A DNA stretch of 64,000 nucleotides from the NCBI GenBank assembly GCA_902826835.1, contig CADEGH010000004.1, positions 1 to 64,000 of the forward strand. The letters run 5' to 3'. Made by a program: the position numbers and the translations under genes. The notes below the pieces were generated by a model. The model was not told where the DNA came from, did no database searches, and saw only the letters and a program-made list of their open reading frames with translations. Below are positions 51,065-60,434 of this stretch, one piece after another (the first letter of the stretch is position 1; every line of letters starts with the position of its first letter). This DNA comes from an uncultured bacterium (GTDB lineage Bacteria; Planctomycetota; GCA-002687715).

Positions 51065-53531
51065 GTGGAGTAGGGAGAGAATGTCGGTCGCGGATCGGAC
51101 GACCGCCCAGGCACCTAAGCACGAACAACCAACCAGCGAGGCCCAACGAGCCTCCCCAGAGGCCGAGCGTCCAGGCCACCGGAGCGTAGGTGAACGTCAG
51201 CACCCCTTCAGGAATCGGCAGAACCACCCCTCGGAGCGCATGGTCGACCACGAGAATCGGCAGGCTTTGTCCGGAAATTTCGGCCGTCCAACCGGGATGG
51301 TAGGTATCCGCGAGGCGAAGCAAAGTGCCGGGAGGCGCGCGGAAGCGAATCTTAACTTCCGTGCCTCTTTCCGAGACGAGTTCGGCCTGCGCGTCCGCGG
51401 GAAGGGAAGCCGAAGTCGCCGTCGGCCGCATCGCCCCCGCTTGCGGATCGGATCGGCTGACCAGAGCCACGCGGCTCGGGTCGTGAGCGGGATCAGCGAG
51501 CCGGGCCAGCACGTCCGCCTCACTCTCGAGCACGTGCACCTCCAGCACCAAGGTCACCCGGGGCAGGGCACTCGGCCGCTCGTAGACCGCCACTCGCTCT
51601 CCCGGAAACGGGGCCACGAGCGGCAACGGCAGCAGTCCCGAGCTCAGCACGTAACGCACGCCTAGGAGGTCCAAGACGGGGTGCTGGAGCGCCTGGGGGT
51701 CCCGCAACTCCCGCCAAAGGTGGTGCGCAACCAGGAGCCCAGGCTCGATGGTGTCCGCCAACTCCTCGACCCGACGGCTCACGATCGCTTCGTAGCCCTG
51801 GACATCCCTGAGGCCGTACAGCATCCCGAGATTGGGCGGCAACGCCACCGGAGCCGTCGCCACTTCCGGCAGATCGGTGGTGAGATTCTTGAATCGCACG
51901 AAGCGAAAGCGGGGGTCGCCCGGGCCGACCTTTTCTTGCAACAGCGCCACACTCGGAGTCGCGGAGAGCGCCGGCGCGTCGACTTGCCCCGGGTTGAGTT
52001 GAAAGTGCCATCGCGCCAGATCGGCCATCATCAGGAGCACGAGCGCGGGCAGCCGAAGCCTTGGGTGAAGGCGGGAGCTCAGCCCCAAGAGTGCCAGGAC
52101 TACGGCCATCCACCCGATATCCGGTCGCAGGTACGCCAGGAACAGGCGGGCCGGTTCATCCGCATTCGCGCCGCCTCCGAGCGGCCCGCCTGGAGCCACG
52201 AGCCACGCCACCCCCAACACTGCCGCGACGACCCAGAGAATCCACGGCCACGAAGCTCTCGGGGTTCGCCACCGCTCGACCCCGAGCACGGCTATCCCCG
52301 ACAAGGCGAGGCTCGCTACGAAGATCCAGCGTTTCGGGCTCCCGAATCGAAACCCCGGCAGATGCGCGGCCCAACGAAAGAGATCCGATCCCAATGCCAT
52401 GGCGATGGCGATTCCGAACAGAATTACGCAGAACACGAGTCGTCGATCGGGGCGTGCGCCCAGGGCCAATATGGCGAGGAGCAACGCCACCAGGCCCGGA
52501 GATCCGGCGCGCTCGATCGAATTGCGATCCGCCCCGGTCAGACCAAATCGTTGAATGGGCCACAGCGAAGACACCGTGAGGCGCTTCGCCCCGGCCAATT
52601 CACTTTCCTTCCGGAAGCGATCGACCTCTCCTTCGATTCCCAGCGCCGAGGGAAGAACCAGGCTCGCGAGTTCCGGGACCCGGAGTCCTTCCTGCGCCAG
52701 CGTGTCGATATTCTGTTCCAAGCGTGACGAAGTTTGTGCGTACTCGAAGGTCGACGCCAATTGAGGGGTCGCGAGAAGGACTCCGATGAACACGGAGAGT
52801 GAGGCACGTCCGAGAACCCGGAGTCGATCTCGCCAGCCGCTCACCATGGTCAGCCGTGCGAGACAAACCACTCCGGCGAGGATGAGCCCGAGGATGGTGA
52901 TCTGGGGCATTCCCCCCAACCACGACAGCGCCGTGCCCAGACTGATCGCGACAAAACTGCGACGGGGAGCGTGCACGATCGCGAGAATCCCCCAAAGAAT
53001 CAGAGGGATCCAGATTCCGGCCTGCACAAATTGCAGGGTGTCGTGGTGAGCACTGATCCACGTCCCTCCGCCGAAACTCACCGCGCCCACCGCAGCGCCC
53101 CATCCGGTGGCGCCGAACCGTCGCGCCGCGGCATAAGCCAAGATCGTGGCTAACCACACGTGCAGCGCCGCGTGAATCAACAATCCAAGGACGGGGTCCG
53201 GCAACAATGCCAGCCAAGTGAACGGGTAGAGGACCGCCGTGTTTTGCGTGGCCAAGAAGGGAGTTCCCCCAAATTGGCCGGAATTCCAAAGCAAGGCGCT
53301 CGGGTCATTGCGCAGCGAATTGGCCGCATGGATCCAATTGGGGTAATTGAAGATGAGTTTGTCGGTGCCTGCCCCGTCCTGCGCGGAACGCAGAGTGGCA
53401 GCGGGATCGAACCACGGAGGGGCCGCCCGACACGACATGGGCAAGAAGTGCTCGCCGCGCCACAGATACGGAGCGAAGAACACCGCCGCCAAAACGAGCC
53501 CCAACCCGACTGCCGCCGCGAAGTCTCTCAT
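51057..53531 (-). CDS. YfhO-like multi-pass membrane protein (copy 1)
   Basis: An 824-residue protein; ATG at 53531 overlaps copy 2 by 4 bp. About 12 membrane helices begin with AVGLGLVLAAVFFAPYLWRG; the YfhO-type signature is a first external loop with FNYPNWIHAANSLRNDPSAL and WNSGQFGGTPFLATQNTAVL, then a large C-terminal soluble part with LGMLYGLRDVQGYEAIV. YfhO of Gram-positives is needed to glycosylate teichoic acids; here a polysaccharide or lipid target is more likely. Confidence 0.7.
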   Translation of the reverse strand: MRDFAAAVGLGLVLAAVFFAPYLWRGEHFLPMSCRAAPPWFDPAATLRSAQDGAGTDKLIFNYPNWIHAANSLRNDPSALLWNSGQFGGTPFLATQNTAVLYPFTWLALLPDPVLGLLIHAALHVWLATILAYAAARRFGATGWGAAVGAVSFGGGTWISAHHDTLQFVQAGIWIPLILWGILAIVHAPRRSFVAISLGTALSWLGGMPQITILGLILAGVVCLARLTMVSGWRDRLRVLGRASLSVFIGVLLATPQLASTFEYAQTSSRLEQNIDTLAQEGLRVPELASLVLPSALGIEGEVDRFRKESELAGAKRLTVSSLWPIQRFGLTGADRNSIERAGSPGLVALLLAILALGARPDRRLVFCVILFGIAIAMALGSDLFRWAAHLPGFRFGSPKRWIFVASLALSGIAVLGVERWRTPRASWPWILWVVAAVLGVAWLVAPGGPLGGGANADEPARLFLAYLRPDIGWMAVVLALLGLSSRLHPRLRLPALVLLMMADLARWHFQLNPGQVDAPALSATPSVALLQEKVGPGDPRFRFVRFKNLTTDLPEVATAPVALPPNLGMLYGLRDVQGYEAIVSRRVEELADTIEPGLLVAHHLWRELRDPQALQHPVLDLLGVRYVLSSGLLPLPLVAPFPGERVAVYERPSALPRVTLVLEVHVLESEADVLARLADPAHDPSRVALVSRSDPQAGAMRPTATSASLPADAQAELVSERGTEVKIRFRAPPGTLLRLADTYHPGWTAEISGQSLPILVVDHALRGVVLPIPEGVLTFTYAPVAWTLGLWGGSLGLAGWLFVLRCLGGRPIRDRHSLPTPHA

Positions 53532-56047
53532 GCCGACGGCTCGATACGGACAGGAATCGACCGGCGCGGCCGATACCAGTAGAGCAGCCACGCCAGAAGC
53601 ATCGCGCCTGCGATCAAACCCACGAGCGCCCCGGTTCGCTGGGCCGAGACGAAGCGCCACTCGATCGTGCAGCGGCCCGCGGGCACGGCGACGGCCCGCA
53701 GACAGCCGAAGGCGGGCAAGATCTCGGCCTCAGCGGCACTGCCCTCTGGGTTGCGAATCCGCGCCGACCATCCGGAGTCGAAGGTGTCGGCCAGAATGAC
53801 GTAGCCCGGACGGGCGCACTCCACCTCGAGATCAATCTTCGATGCCTCATCCCGCGCAAATCGAACCGAGCCTTCTGCGCGAGCGCCCGGGTCAATGGAC
53901 AACCCGTCGCGCGCCGGTACAACGAGTTCCTCCCGGAAAACCACCGCGCCGCTCTGAATCGCCGGCACCAATTCCGATCTCGGGAGCGAGCGAGCCTGAC
54001 CGACGAACCAAGCCCGGGGCTGCGCATCAGTGTTTTCGTAGAGACAGAGGTCCTCCGAGACCGCGCCGGGAATCGTGATTCGATGGGCGGCCAGGCTTTC
54101 GATTGGCGCCTGCGCGATCAGGATGCGGACTGCGAGCAGATCCAAGATCGGCGAGTCGATTCGGTCCGCCGCGATGCCGGAGACTCCCACGTCCCGCGTC
54201 AGCGCCGCGACGCCGTTCCAAAGCGCCACGTACTCCTGACGCACCTGTTCGCGATACCCCTGCGCATCACGAAGACCCCAGAGCATTCCGAGGTTCGGAG
54301 CCAGCAAGTGCGGCACCTCGGCGATCGCCTGGGCCTCCGTCGAACTCACCCGCATGAATCGGGACGGTCCGAGCGTCGCCTGCAAATGCGCAATCGCCGG
54401 AGTGGCCTCGAACAGACCTTCCGAGCGCACCGGGCGATTCACGTGGGCAAAAAAGAGCCCGAGGTCGGTGATGACGAGCCCCGCCAGGATCAGCGCTGCC
54501 AGCGCCCGCTTTTGGCGGCGCACCAGGAGCAACGCGAGGCCCGCTCCCAGACTCACGAAAGTCAAACGGCACGCGTCGGCCTCCCAGAGGGGTTGCGCCT
54601 TACCCAAGAAGGCGACCAACTCCGCACGAGGAGGCGCGGGAGTCGGAAGGCGATCACCAAGCCCGGTCCACTCGAGAACTCGGAGCAACCCATCCGAGGC
54701 CATCGTCCCGTCGACGCGCGCGAGAATGGCCAAGCCGCCAGCGAGAAGTGCCACGAGTGCGGTCAGGCCGAGGGCCACTCCGGAGATCGAACGGGGCAGC
54801 CCCACGATCACCTGATGGAACCCGAGGCCGCTCAAGCCCAAGAGTCCAAAGACGATCAGGACGATCGCGCGCGCCGGGGCTCCGACCGAAAAGGGAGTGA
54901 AATGCCCCGCGGCGGTGATGACGGCGGGAACACTGCTCAGCAGGGCGCCGACCAGGACCAAGCCTAGGCAGAGACTTCGAAGGCAAGACCCTCGCAGGCG
55001 CAGCCCGATCACGGCGAGCAGGAGCACTGGCCAGCCGAGGTAGAGGATTCGCTCGCCCCACCCCATGATGGAGGGAGGAAGCAGCTCTGGACCCTCTCCG
55101 ATAATCGAGCGCGCCAGAGCGTTTCCGTCGTCCGGAAATCGCTCGTTGAACCCACCTAACGAATAGGGCAGGGCAAGCCCCAGAAATCCGCCCGGCCGAA
55201 AGCTATCGGTCACCAAGTTCGCCGGAATGTTCGTCTGGTGGCCACTCCACGCCATGGCGGCCCGGATTTCGAGGAGTGGCCCCGCCGCCAGCATGAGCCC
55301 GAGGATGGCGCCCGCAAGACTCACGGTGAGAAAACGAAGTCGGGTCGAGGCGGTTGCGGGGCGCAACAGGAGGAGCAGTCCCGATGTGACCAGCGCCACC
55401 GCGCCGTACACCGCGGTCTGCGGGAAGCCCGCTCGCAATTGGAGCGCGATGGATCCGGCGATCGCCAAAAGCCCCACTCGAAAGCGCCCGTCTCTGATCC
55501 AGAAGAGGCCCAGGATTCCCCACGGCCAAAACGCGACCACCGCCACCAGAGGCACGTTGTGGAGATGCGCGGCGACCCAACCACACAACATGCTCTGGGC
55601 ACCCGCCACCGTGGCGGCGGCCGGATGGACTCCGCGCTGGCGGAGCAACGCATAAATCCCGATCCCGAGGATCAAGAGGTGCAAAGCGGCTGATACCGCC
55701 AGCGCTCGAAGGGCAGGGAGTCCTCGCAGGGCCCAAGTGATCGGAGAGTGCACCGCGGTCAAGGGATTCGCGGCCGTGGGACTGCCCCCGAGGATGAGTG
55801 GGTTCCAGCCCTGGTCCCCGTGGTGCCGCGCTTGGTGCTCGATAAAGGCGGCATCTGGCCAAAGGAGATTGACCTTGTCCGAGAAGGCGTCGTGGCGAGG
55901 CTCCTGCCGCTCACCCCTGTGCATCCGGCTCCACGGCAGATCGACCGCTTCCGAATGGCGCGGTAGCCACACCCGATCTCCCAAGAGGACTGGCCATGCC
56001 AGGAGAAAGGCGAGCGCGAGCAGGAGGCCGGGCCAAGCGCGGTGCAT
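53528..56047 (-). CDS. YfhO-like multi-pass membrane protein (copy 2)
   Basis: An 839-residue paralogue of copy 1: first helix WPGLLLALAFLLAWPVLLGD, then KVNLLWPDAAFIEHQARHHG and WNPLILGGSPTAANPLTAVH, aligned with the FNYPN and WNSGQFGGTP blocks of copy 1, and LGMLWGLRDAQGYREQVR in the soluble C-terminal domain. Both copies share the order helices, external loop, helices, beta-rich tail. It begins 10 nt upstream of the end of the methyltransferase gene's stop region, and a TAGACT box precedes its ATG by 6 nt, but this overlaps that stop codon. Confidence 0.7.
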   Translation of the reverse strand: MHRAWPGLLLALAFLLAWPVLLGDRVWLPRHSEAVDLPWSRMHRGERQEPRHDAFSDKVNLLWPDAAFIEHQARHHGDQGWNPLILGGSPTAANPLTAVHSPITWALRGLPALRALAVSAALHLLILGIGIYALLRQRGVHPAAATVAGAQSMLCGWVAAHLHNVPLVAVVAFWPWGILGLFWIRDGRFRVGLLAIAGSIALQLRAGFPQTAVYGAVALVTSGLLLLLRPATASTRLRFLTVSLAGAILGLMLAAGPLLEIRAAMAWSGHQTNIPANLVTDSFRPGGFLGLALPYSLGGFNERFPDDGNALARSIIGEGPELLPPSIMGWGERILYLGWPVLLLAVIGLRLRGSCLRSLCLGLVLVGALLSSVPAVITAAGHFTPFSVGAPARAIVLIVFGLLGLSGLGFHQVIVGLPRSISGVALGLTALVALLAGGLAILARVDGTMASDGLLRVLEWTGLGDRLPTPAPPRAELVAFLGKAQPLWEADACRLTFVSLGAGLALLLVRRQKRALAALILAGLVITDLGLFFAHVNRPVRSEGLFEATPAIAHLQATLGPSRFMRVSSTEAQAIAEVPHLLAPNLGMLWGLRDAQGYREQVRQEYVALWNGVAALTRDVGVSGIAADRIDSPILDLLAVRILIAQAPIESLAAHRITIPGAVSEDLCLYENTDAQPRAWFVGQARSLPRSELVPAIQSGAVVFREELVVPARDGLSIDPGARAEGSVRFARDEASKIDLEVECARPGYVILADTFDSGWSARIRNPEGSAAEAEILPAFGCLRAVAVPAGRCTIEWRFVSAQRTGALVGLIAGAMLLAWLLYWYRPRRSIPVRIEPSA

Positions 56048-56056
56048 GCGCCGAGT

Positions 56057-56812
56057 CTAAGGCCGCCGGGCGACCGCGATCAAACTGTGGCCGGCGGGAA
56101 TCGTGAGATGAGGCACGAGATGGCGCTCGAACGAAAAAATTTCCGCCAACACTCGGTTCACCCACCGGGGAATCGGAAAGCTCACGTTGGTCTTGCCCGA
56201 GCCCTCGGGCGGGAACAATCGTTCCTTCAATTTGATGAGCAAGACCGCGGGCAGAATGATCGGGAACAGGAAAAAATTGATGTACGAGGTTCGCTCGATT
56301 TCGAACCCCGCCGCCCTCAGCTTCTTCGACAGGCCTTGCAGGGTGTAACGGCGCTGGTGGTGCACCACCCGGTCCTGGTGGCTGTAGAGACACTGATAGG
56401 CCGGCACCGAGATGATGATGCGGCCTCCCGGTTTCAGGACGCGGTAACACTCGGACAACGCCGCCGCCTCCTCCGGAATGTGCTCGATCGTGTCGAAGGC
56501 AGTCACCAAGTCCAGGGAATGGTCGGGCAGAGGCAGGTGATTCCCCTTGCCCAGGAAGACCTTCGAGTAGCCCCGATCCCGGCACCAGGCTAGCGCCTCG
56601 TTCGAAATGTCGACGCCGTACACGTCACAAAACTCGGAAACCGGCCCGAGCATTCCCCCCATGCCGCAGCCCAGATCGAGCGCGCGGCGGGTATGCGCGG
56701 CGCCGCTGCGAAACGAGCGCCGCAGGAGTTCGATGAAAATGCGGCGGCGGCCGATGAACCACCAATGCCCGGCTTCGAGGTCACGGAATTCTTCGTAGGC
56801 CGATGCATCCAT
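56057..56812 (-). CDS. Class I SAM-dependent methyltransferase
   Basis: A 251-residue methyltransferase from the ATG at 56812, 2 bp after the stop of the preceding gene. It starts YEEFRDLEAGHWWFIGRRRI, a form common in methyltransferases of polysaccharide loci, followed by SAM motif I LDLGCGMGGMLGPV, VYGVDISNEAL, TAFDTIEHIPEE and VLKPGGRIIISVPAY. The C-terminal YINFFLFPIILPAVLLIKL is hydrophobic and may dock on the membrane. Target, sugar or lipid, unknown. Confidence 0.82.
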   Translation of the reverse strand: MDASAYEEFRDLEAGHWWFIGRRRIFIELLRRSFRSGAAHTRRALDLGCGMGGMLGPVSEFCDVYGVDISNEALAWCRDRGYSKVFLGKGNHLPLPDHSLDLVTAFDTIEHIPEEAAALSECYRVLKPGGRIIISVPAYQCLYSHQDRVVHHQRRYTLQGLSKKLRAAGFEIERTSYINFFLFPIILPAVLLIKLKERLFPPEGSGKTNVSFPIPRWVNRVLAEIFSFERHLVPHLTIPAGHSLIAVARRP

Positions 56813-56814
56813 CT

Positions 56815-57738
56815 TCAGGCCTCGCTCCGAGACCGCGCCGAGACCAACATCTCGTCGCCCAGGTTGAGGTAGATGGAGCGCCTTCCCAGCAGTTCGATTG
56901 GGCGGCACAAAAGACGCGGGATGCCGCCGAGGCGATGGGCCCGGTCGGCGATGTCGGAGAAGGACACGTGTTTGCCCGCAGAGCGGGTGCGGATGCGCAC
57001 GTCTTCGAATCCGGCGCGCGCGAGCAGCGTCTCGATCGTGCTCGGCGAGAAATGGTAGACATGCTCCAGTTGTTTGAAGTGCGGCCAGCGCTCGCGAAGG
57101 AGACGACGCGCCATCGATTCGAGATTCTGCGTCTGGAGGATCAGCCGGCCGCCCGGGCGCAACAAACGATGGGCCAGCCTCAGTTCCACGAGCGGGTCGG
57201 GGAGGTGCTCCACTACGTCAAACATCGCCAAGAGGTCGAAGTGGGCATCCGGAAATAGCCCTTCGCGGAACACGCCCACCTGGACTCGTTCCAAGCCGAG
57301 CTTCGACCGGGCCAAATCCACCATGGCGGGAGAGATCTCGAGGCCGTGCGCTTCGAAGCCGAGCTCCGCCATCGCTTTGAGAAACGCGCCCGCGGCACAC
57401 CCGACTTCGAGAAGCCGACCCGGCTCGGCGAGGCTGCGCACCCAGCGAGCTTTCGCGCGGAAGGTCTTCAGATAAGCGTCCAAATCGGCCTCGTAGCTGG
57501 AGTAGCCGAATTGTTCCGCGCGCTCCGAGGAGAAATAGGTGTCGCGATAGAGATCGGCCAGGCAATCGGCCCGCACGCGCGGGCTCGTGTAGCCGAGCCC
57601 ACACCCGGCGCAGCGGCGCACGAAGAATGGATCGTCCGCCATGAGGACGGGTCCGTCCGTGCGGCCGCAGAGGTAACAGGCCACCTCCTCGAGGGGCACG
57701 CCATTCAAACGTGCGAGCACATCCTGGGTCTTTGGCAT
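56815..57738 (-). CDS. Zinc-ribbon class I methyltransferase
   Basis: A 307-residue protein from the ATG at 57738. The N-terminus has a four-cysteine zinc-ribbon (CYLCG ... RCAGC, residues about 20-48) followed by LGYTSPRVRADCLADLYRDTY, then SAM motif I LLEVGCAAGAFLKAMAELGF, GLEISPAMVDLA, MFDVVEHLPDP and LLRPGGRLILQTQNLES. This architecture is common in sugar C-/O-methyltransferase relatives in capsule and O-antigen loci. It is followed 2 bp later by a second methyltransferase. Confidence 0.82.
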   Translation of the reverse strand: MPKTQDVLARLNGVPLEEVACYLCGRTDGPVLMADDPFFVRRCAGCGLGYTSPRVRADCLADLYRDTYFSSERAEQFGYSSYEADLDAYLKTFRAKARWVRSLAEPGRLLEVGCAAGAFLKAMAELGFEAHGLEISPAMVDLARSKLGLERVQVGVFREGLFPDAHFDLLAMFDVVEHLPDPLVELRLAHRLLRPGGRLILQTQNLESMARRLLRERWPHFKQLEHVYHFSPSTIETLLARAGFEDVRIRTRSAGKHVSFSDIADRAHRLGGIPRLLCRPIELLGRRSIYLNLGDEMLVSARSRSEA

Positions 57739-57751
57739 CCCCGGAATGGCC

Positions 57752-59176
57752 TCAGCCGAAGTACTGCTGTTCGCTGGCCACCTTGCGGTGGTCGTCCCCC
57801 TGACCAATCAGGTTGTCGGCCGCCGCCAGTCCCATTCCGATCGAATGGTCCATGTTGTTGTATTTGAAGAGTCCCTGGCGACCCGTGGTATCCAGACCTT
57901 GGATGGAGCCAACGTGGTCGAGTAGGGCATCGCGATGCCCCCGGTACTCGAGGTCGTAGATCGGGTAGGCGTAGCGCTCGCGTCTCGAGAACGTGTGCAG
58001 GACCTCGCTCGCCTTCACGAGACCGATCGAATCCAAGTCCTTGACGACGATGGCCTGGAGCTCCTCGTCGGTCTTGCGCCACTTCACGTCCTCGAAGTCG
58101 CAGGTGATCTCGGCGCACAGGAGAGTCTTGTCCGCCGGCGCGGCGTCCGGGCTGAAATTCTTGAACTCCGAAAGCCGGTGCGTCGTGAGTTTCTGCTCCG
58201 GCAGGTATATCCAGTGATCGTCGGTGACCTTGGCGCGATTGAGGATTAGATAGACGAAGATCATGCTGCGGTGCTTGAGCGCATTCGCATGGCCCACCAC
58301 CTCCGCGGGCGCCGGAGGGTCCAGCAGTCGCACCAGCGTGGTGACGGGAATCGTCGAAAGCACCCGATCAGCCTCGAATCGACGTGCACCCTCGGGAGTG
58401 TCCGCCGTGACTCCGACGACCCGACCCGCTTGCACGTGGACTTGACGGACGGGGGAGCTCAAGTGCACCTGCGCCCCGCCGCGGCGGAGTTCCTCGACGT
58501 ACCGCTGGCAGAGCGTGCCGATCCCGCCGCGCTTCGGATAGAAGAACTTCGAAACGTAGGTCCGAGGGACGTTTTTGTCCTTGGGGCGGAACAGGGTCTT
58601 TTTGACGGTGTCCCAGAGGCTCAGAAGCGAGATGCGCTGAGCCGCCCAGTCCGCGCTAATCCTCGTGCAGGGGATGCCCCAGGTCTTCTCGGTGTAAGTG
58701 CCGAAGAAGACATCGTAGAGCTTGCGCCCGAAGCGGTTGACGACCCAGTTTTCGAAGTTCGAGTCGGGGCGAGGCGCGAACAGGTTTCTGACCTTCACCG
58801 CCAGGTAGTCGAGGAACGACTTCACCAGCACGAGCGGCGGCAGATTCCGGATGACGTTCCCGCCTTGCAGCGGGTAGTGAAAAAATCGGTTGTAGAGGAA
58901 AATCCGGGACTGGCGGTTGGCCCAGTGGATGTCGTCGCCGAGGAGCGCCATCGCCTCGTCCTTGACATGCTGGTCGGTGGTGTGAAACCGATGTGGGCCG
59001 TTGTCGTAGTCGAACTCGCCCCACTGGGTCTTGATGGTGTGGCTACCGGCGAGGCCCCCGGGGTGCGCGGCCGCTTCGAGCACGAGCACCCGCAGGCCGT
59101 GCTTCCGGAGGCGGTTGGCCGCCGACAGTCCGGCGAGGCCCGCGCCCAGCACCAAGACATCGAATCGTTCCGTCAT
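57752..59176 (-). CDS. UDP-galactopyranose-mutase-like FAD protein
   Basis: A 474-residue flavoprotein; the ATG at 59176 gives TERFDVLVLGAGLAGLSAAN with the GxGxxG fold, and HPGGLAGSH. Key blocks: FDYDNGPHRFHTTDQHVKDE, FFGTYTEKTWGIPCTRISAD, FKYNNMDHSIGMGLAAADNL. The TYTEKxWGIP and YNNMDHS motifs are found in UGM-like/protoporphyrinogen-oxidase-like proteins of glycan clusters. It heads the minus-strand operon that runs through the two methyltransferases and YfhO-like genes. Paralogous in fold to the protein at 42646. Confidence 0.75.
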   Translation of the reverse strand: MTERFDVLVLGAGLAGLSAANRLRKHGLRVLVLEAAAHPGGLAGSHTIKTQWGEFDYDNGPHRFHTTDQHVKDEAMALLGDDIHWANRQSRIFLYNRFFHYPLQGGNVIRNLPPLVLVKSFLDYLAVKVRNLFAPRPDSNFENWVVNRFGRKLYDVFFGTYTEKTWGIPCTRISADWAAQRISLLSLWDTVKKTLFRPKDKNVPRTYVSKFFYPKRGGIGTLCQRYVEELRRGGAQVHLSSPVRQVHVQAGRVVGVTADTPEGARRFEADRVLSTIPVTTLVRLLDPPAPAEVVGHANALKHRSMIFVYLILNRAKVTDDHWIYLPEQKLTTHRLSEFKNFSPDAAPADKTLLCAEITCDFEDVKWRKTDEELQAIVVKDLDSIGLVKASEVLHTFSRRERYAYPIYDLEYRGHRDALLDHVGSIQGLDTTGRQGLFKYNNMDHSIGMGLAAADNLIGQGDDHRKVASEQQYFG

Positions 59177-59534
59177 GTGGCAGGTTTTCGCAGGGAGCGG
59201 GAAGCGCGTCCGTCGCCCGGGGCTCTTCGGAGCGGGCGAGCGGAGGGCCATGACCCATCTCGGTCTTCCGAGAATGGAATCCTGAGCCCAAAGGCCACTC
59301 GCGCGGCCGCCGCACCCCGGAAGGTACCACGGCCCAGCAGGGCGAGGAAACCGGGAGGCCCAGGTAGGTTCAGACGGTTGCCGCCCCAGATCGAACTTCC
59401 GGAGGGAGGCCGGCGCAGTATCGTCCGAGACTGATCCTCTTGGCCCGCCTTCTGAGCTTTACCTTTGGCCCGGCCCTCGGTCGAAAGAGGGGCGAGCCGG
59501 TTTCGGGCTCCGCTGGTCGGGTCCCTGCCCTGGA
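59177..59534. other. Divergent intergenic region between two polysaccharide operons
   Basis: 358 bp with no supported gene. It must hold the promoters of the minus-strand flavoprotein operon and the plus-strand ABC exporter operon. The best candidate on the plus strand is TTCCGG-N16-TATCGT ending at about 59417, which is weak. No repeats were seen. Confidence 0.4.
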
Positions 59535-60431
59535 GTGACCAAGCCCGTGATCGCCCTCGTTCGTCAGTGCATCCAGTTCCGCGAGCTGCTCGCGACTTTC
59601 ATCACCCGTGAGCTACGGGCTCGCTTCCGAGGCAGCATCTTCGGCAGCTTCTGGATCGTTCTCCAACCCCTTTGCTTCCTGCTCGTCTTCGTGGTGGTCT
59701 TCCGCCAGCTCTTGGAAACCGGGGTGGACCCGCGCCTCGTTGAGCGCCGACCCGGCTTCTTTCCCCTGGCCATGTTCTGCGGCCTCGTGCCTTGGATTTC
59801 CATGGCGGAGACCCTGAGCCGGGGGAGCGGCTGTGTGATCGAGCACGGAAACCTGATCAAGAAGTTCGCTTTCCCGAGTGAGATTCTGCCGGTCTACCTG
59901 GTCGGGGTGAGCCTGGTGTCGACGATGGTGGGATTTGCCCTGGTCGCAACCGGGGTGTTGATCTTCCACGGTGAATTGCCACACCACGCCTACCTCCTGC
60001 CGATCGCCCTCTTCTTCCAAGCTTGTTTCACCCTCGGCATCACCTTCATCACCTCCAGCGCCTCGGTGTTCATCCGCGACATCGGGCATCTGATGCCGCT
60101 CTTGCTCAACTTCATCTTCTTCCTCACCCCGATCTTCACCTTCGGACGATTTCCCGGTCAGCCCCTGCTCGCGACGATCCTGCGCTGGAATCCGCTGACC
60201 TACCTCTTCGAGACCTACCGGTCGATTTTTGTCTACCACCCCGCGGATCACGAGTTCTTGGGGTCGGTCGTCGATGAGGCGACGCGGGCGAAGTTCGCCC
60301 TGCTGCCGGAAAACCCGGGAGCGCCTCCGTGGGGTTGGCTGCTCACCTTCGGAGCCGTCGCACTCACCGTGCTCATCGTGGGTCATTGGACTTTCACCCG
60401 CCTGAAACCCCGCTTCGCGGACGAGGTCTAA
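59535..60431 (+). CDS. ABC-2 type polysaccharide export permease (Wzm-like)
   Basis: A 298-residue permease. About six helices: the N-terminal cytoplasmic helix LLATFITRELRARFRGSIFG leads into SFWIVLQPLCFLLVFVVVFR, the typical Wzm/TagG/KpsM opening. The start is GTG at 59535, but the GTG at 59547 has GGAG 11 nt upstream and is equally likely. With the ATPase gene 3 bp downstream it should export a completed glycan on a lipid carrier across the inner membrane. Confidence 0.88.
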   Translation: MTKPVIALVRQCIQFRELLATFITRELRARFRGSIFGSFWIVLQPLCFLLVFVVVFRQLLETGVDPRLVERRPGFFPLAMFCGLVPWISMAETLSRGSGCVIEHGNLIKKFAFPSEILPVYLVGVSLVSTMVGFALVATGVLIFHGELPHHAYLLPIALFFQACFTLGITFITSSASVFIRDIGHLMPLLLNFIFFLTPIFTFGRFPGQPLLATILRWNPLTYLFETYRSIFVYHPADHEFLGSVVDEATRAKFALLPENPGAPPWGWLLTFGAVALTVLIVGHWTFTRLKPRFADEV

Positions 60432-60434
60432 GCC

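Noticed and set aside
54103..56047. Antisense frames in the YfhO-like genes
   Set aside because: The YfhO-like reading frames have regular membrane helices and coupled 4-bp overlaps; the opposite frames have neither.
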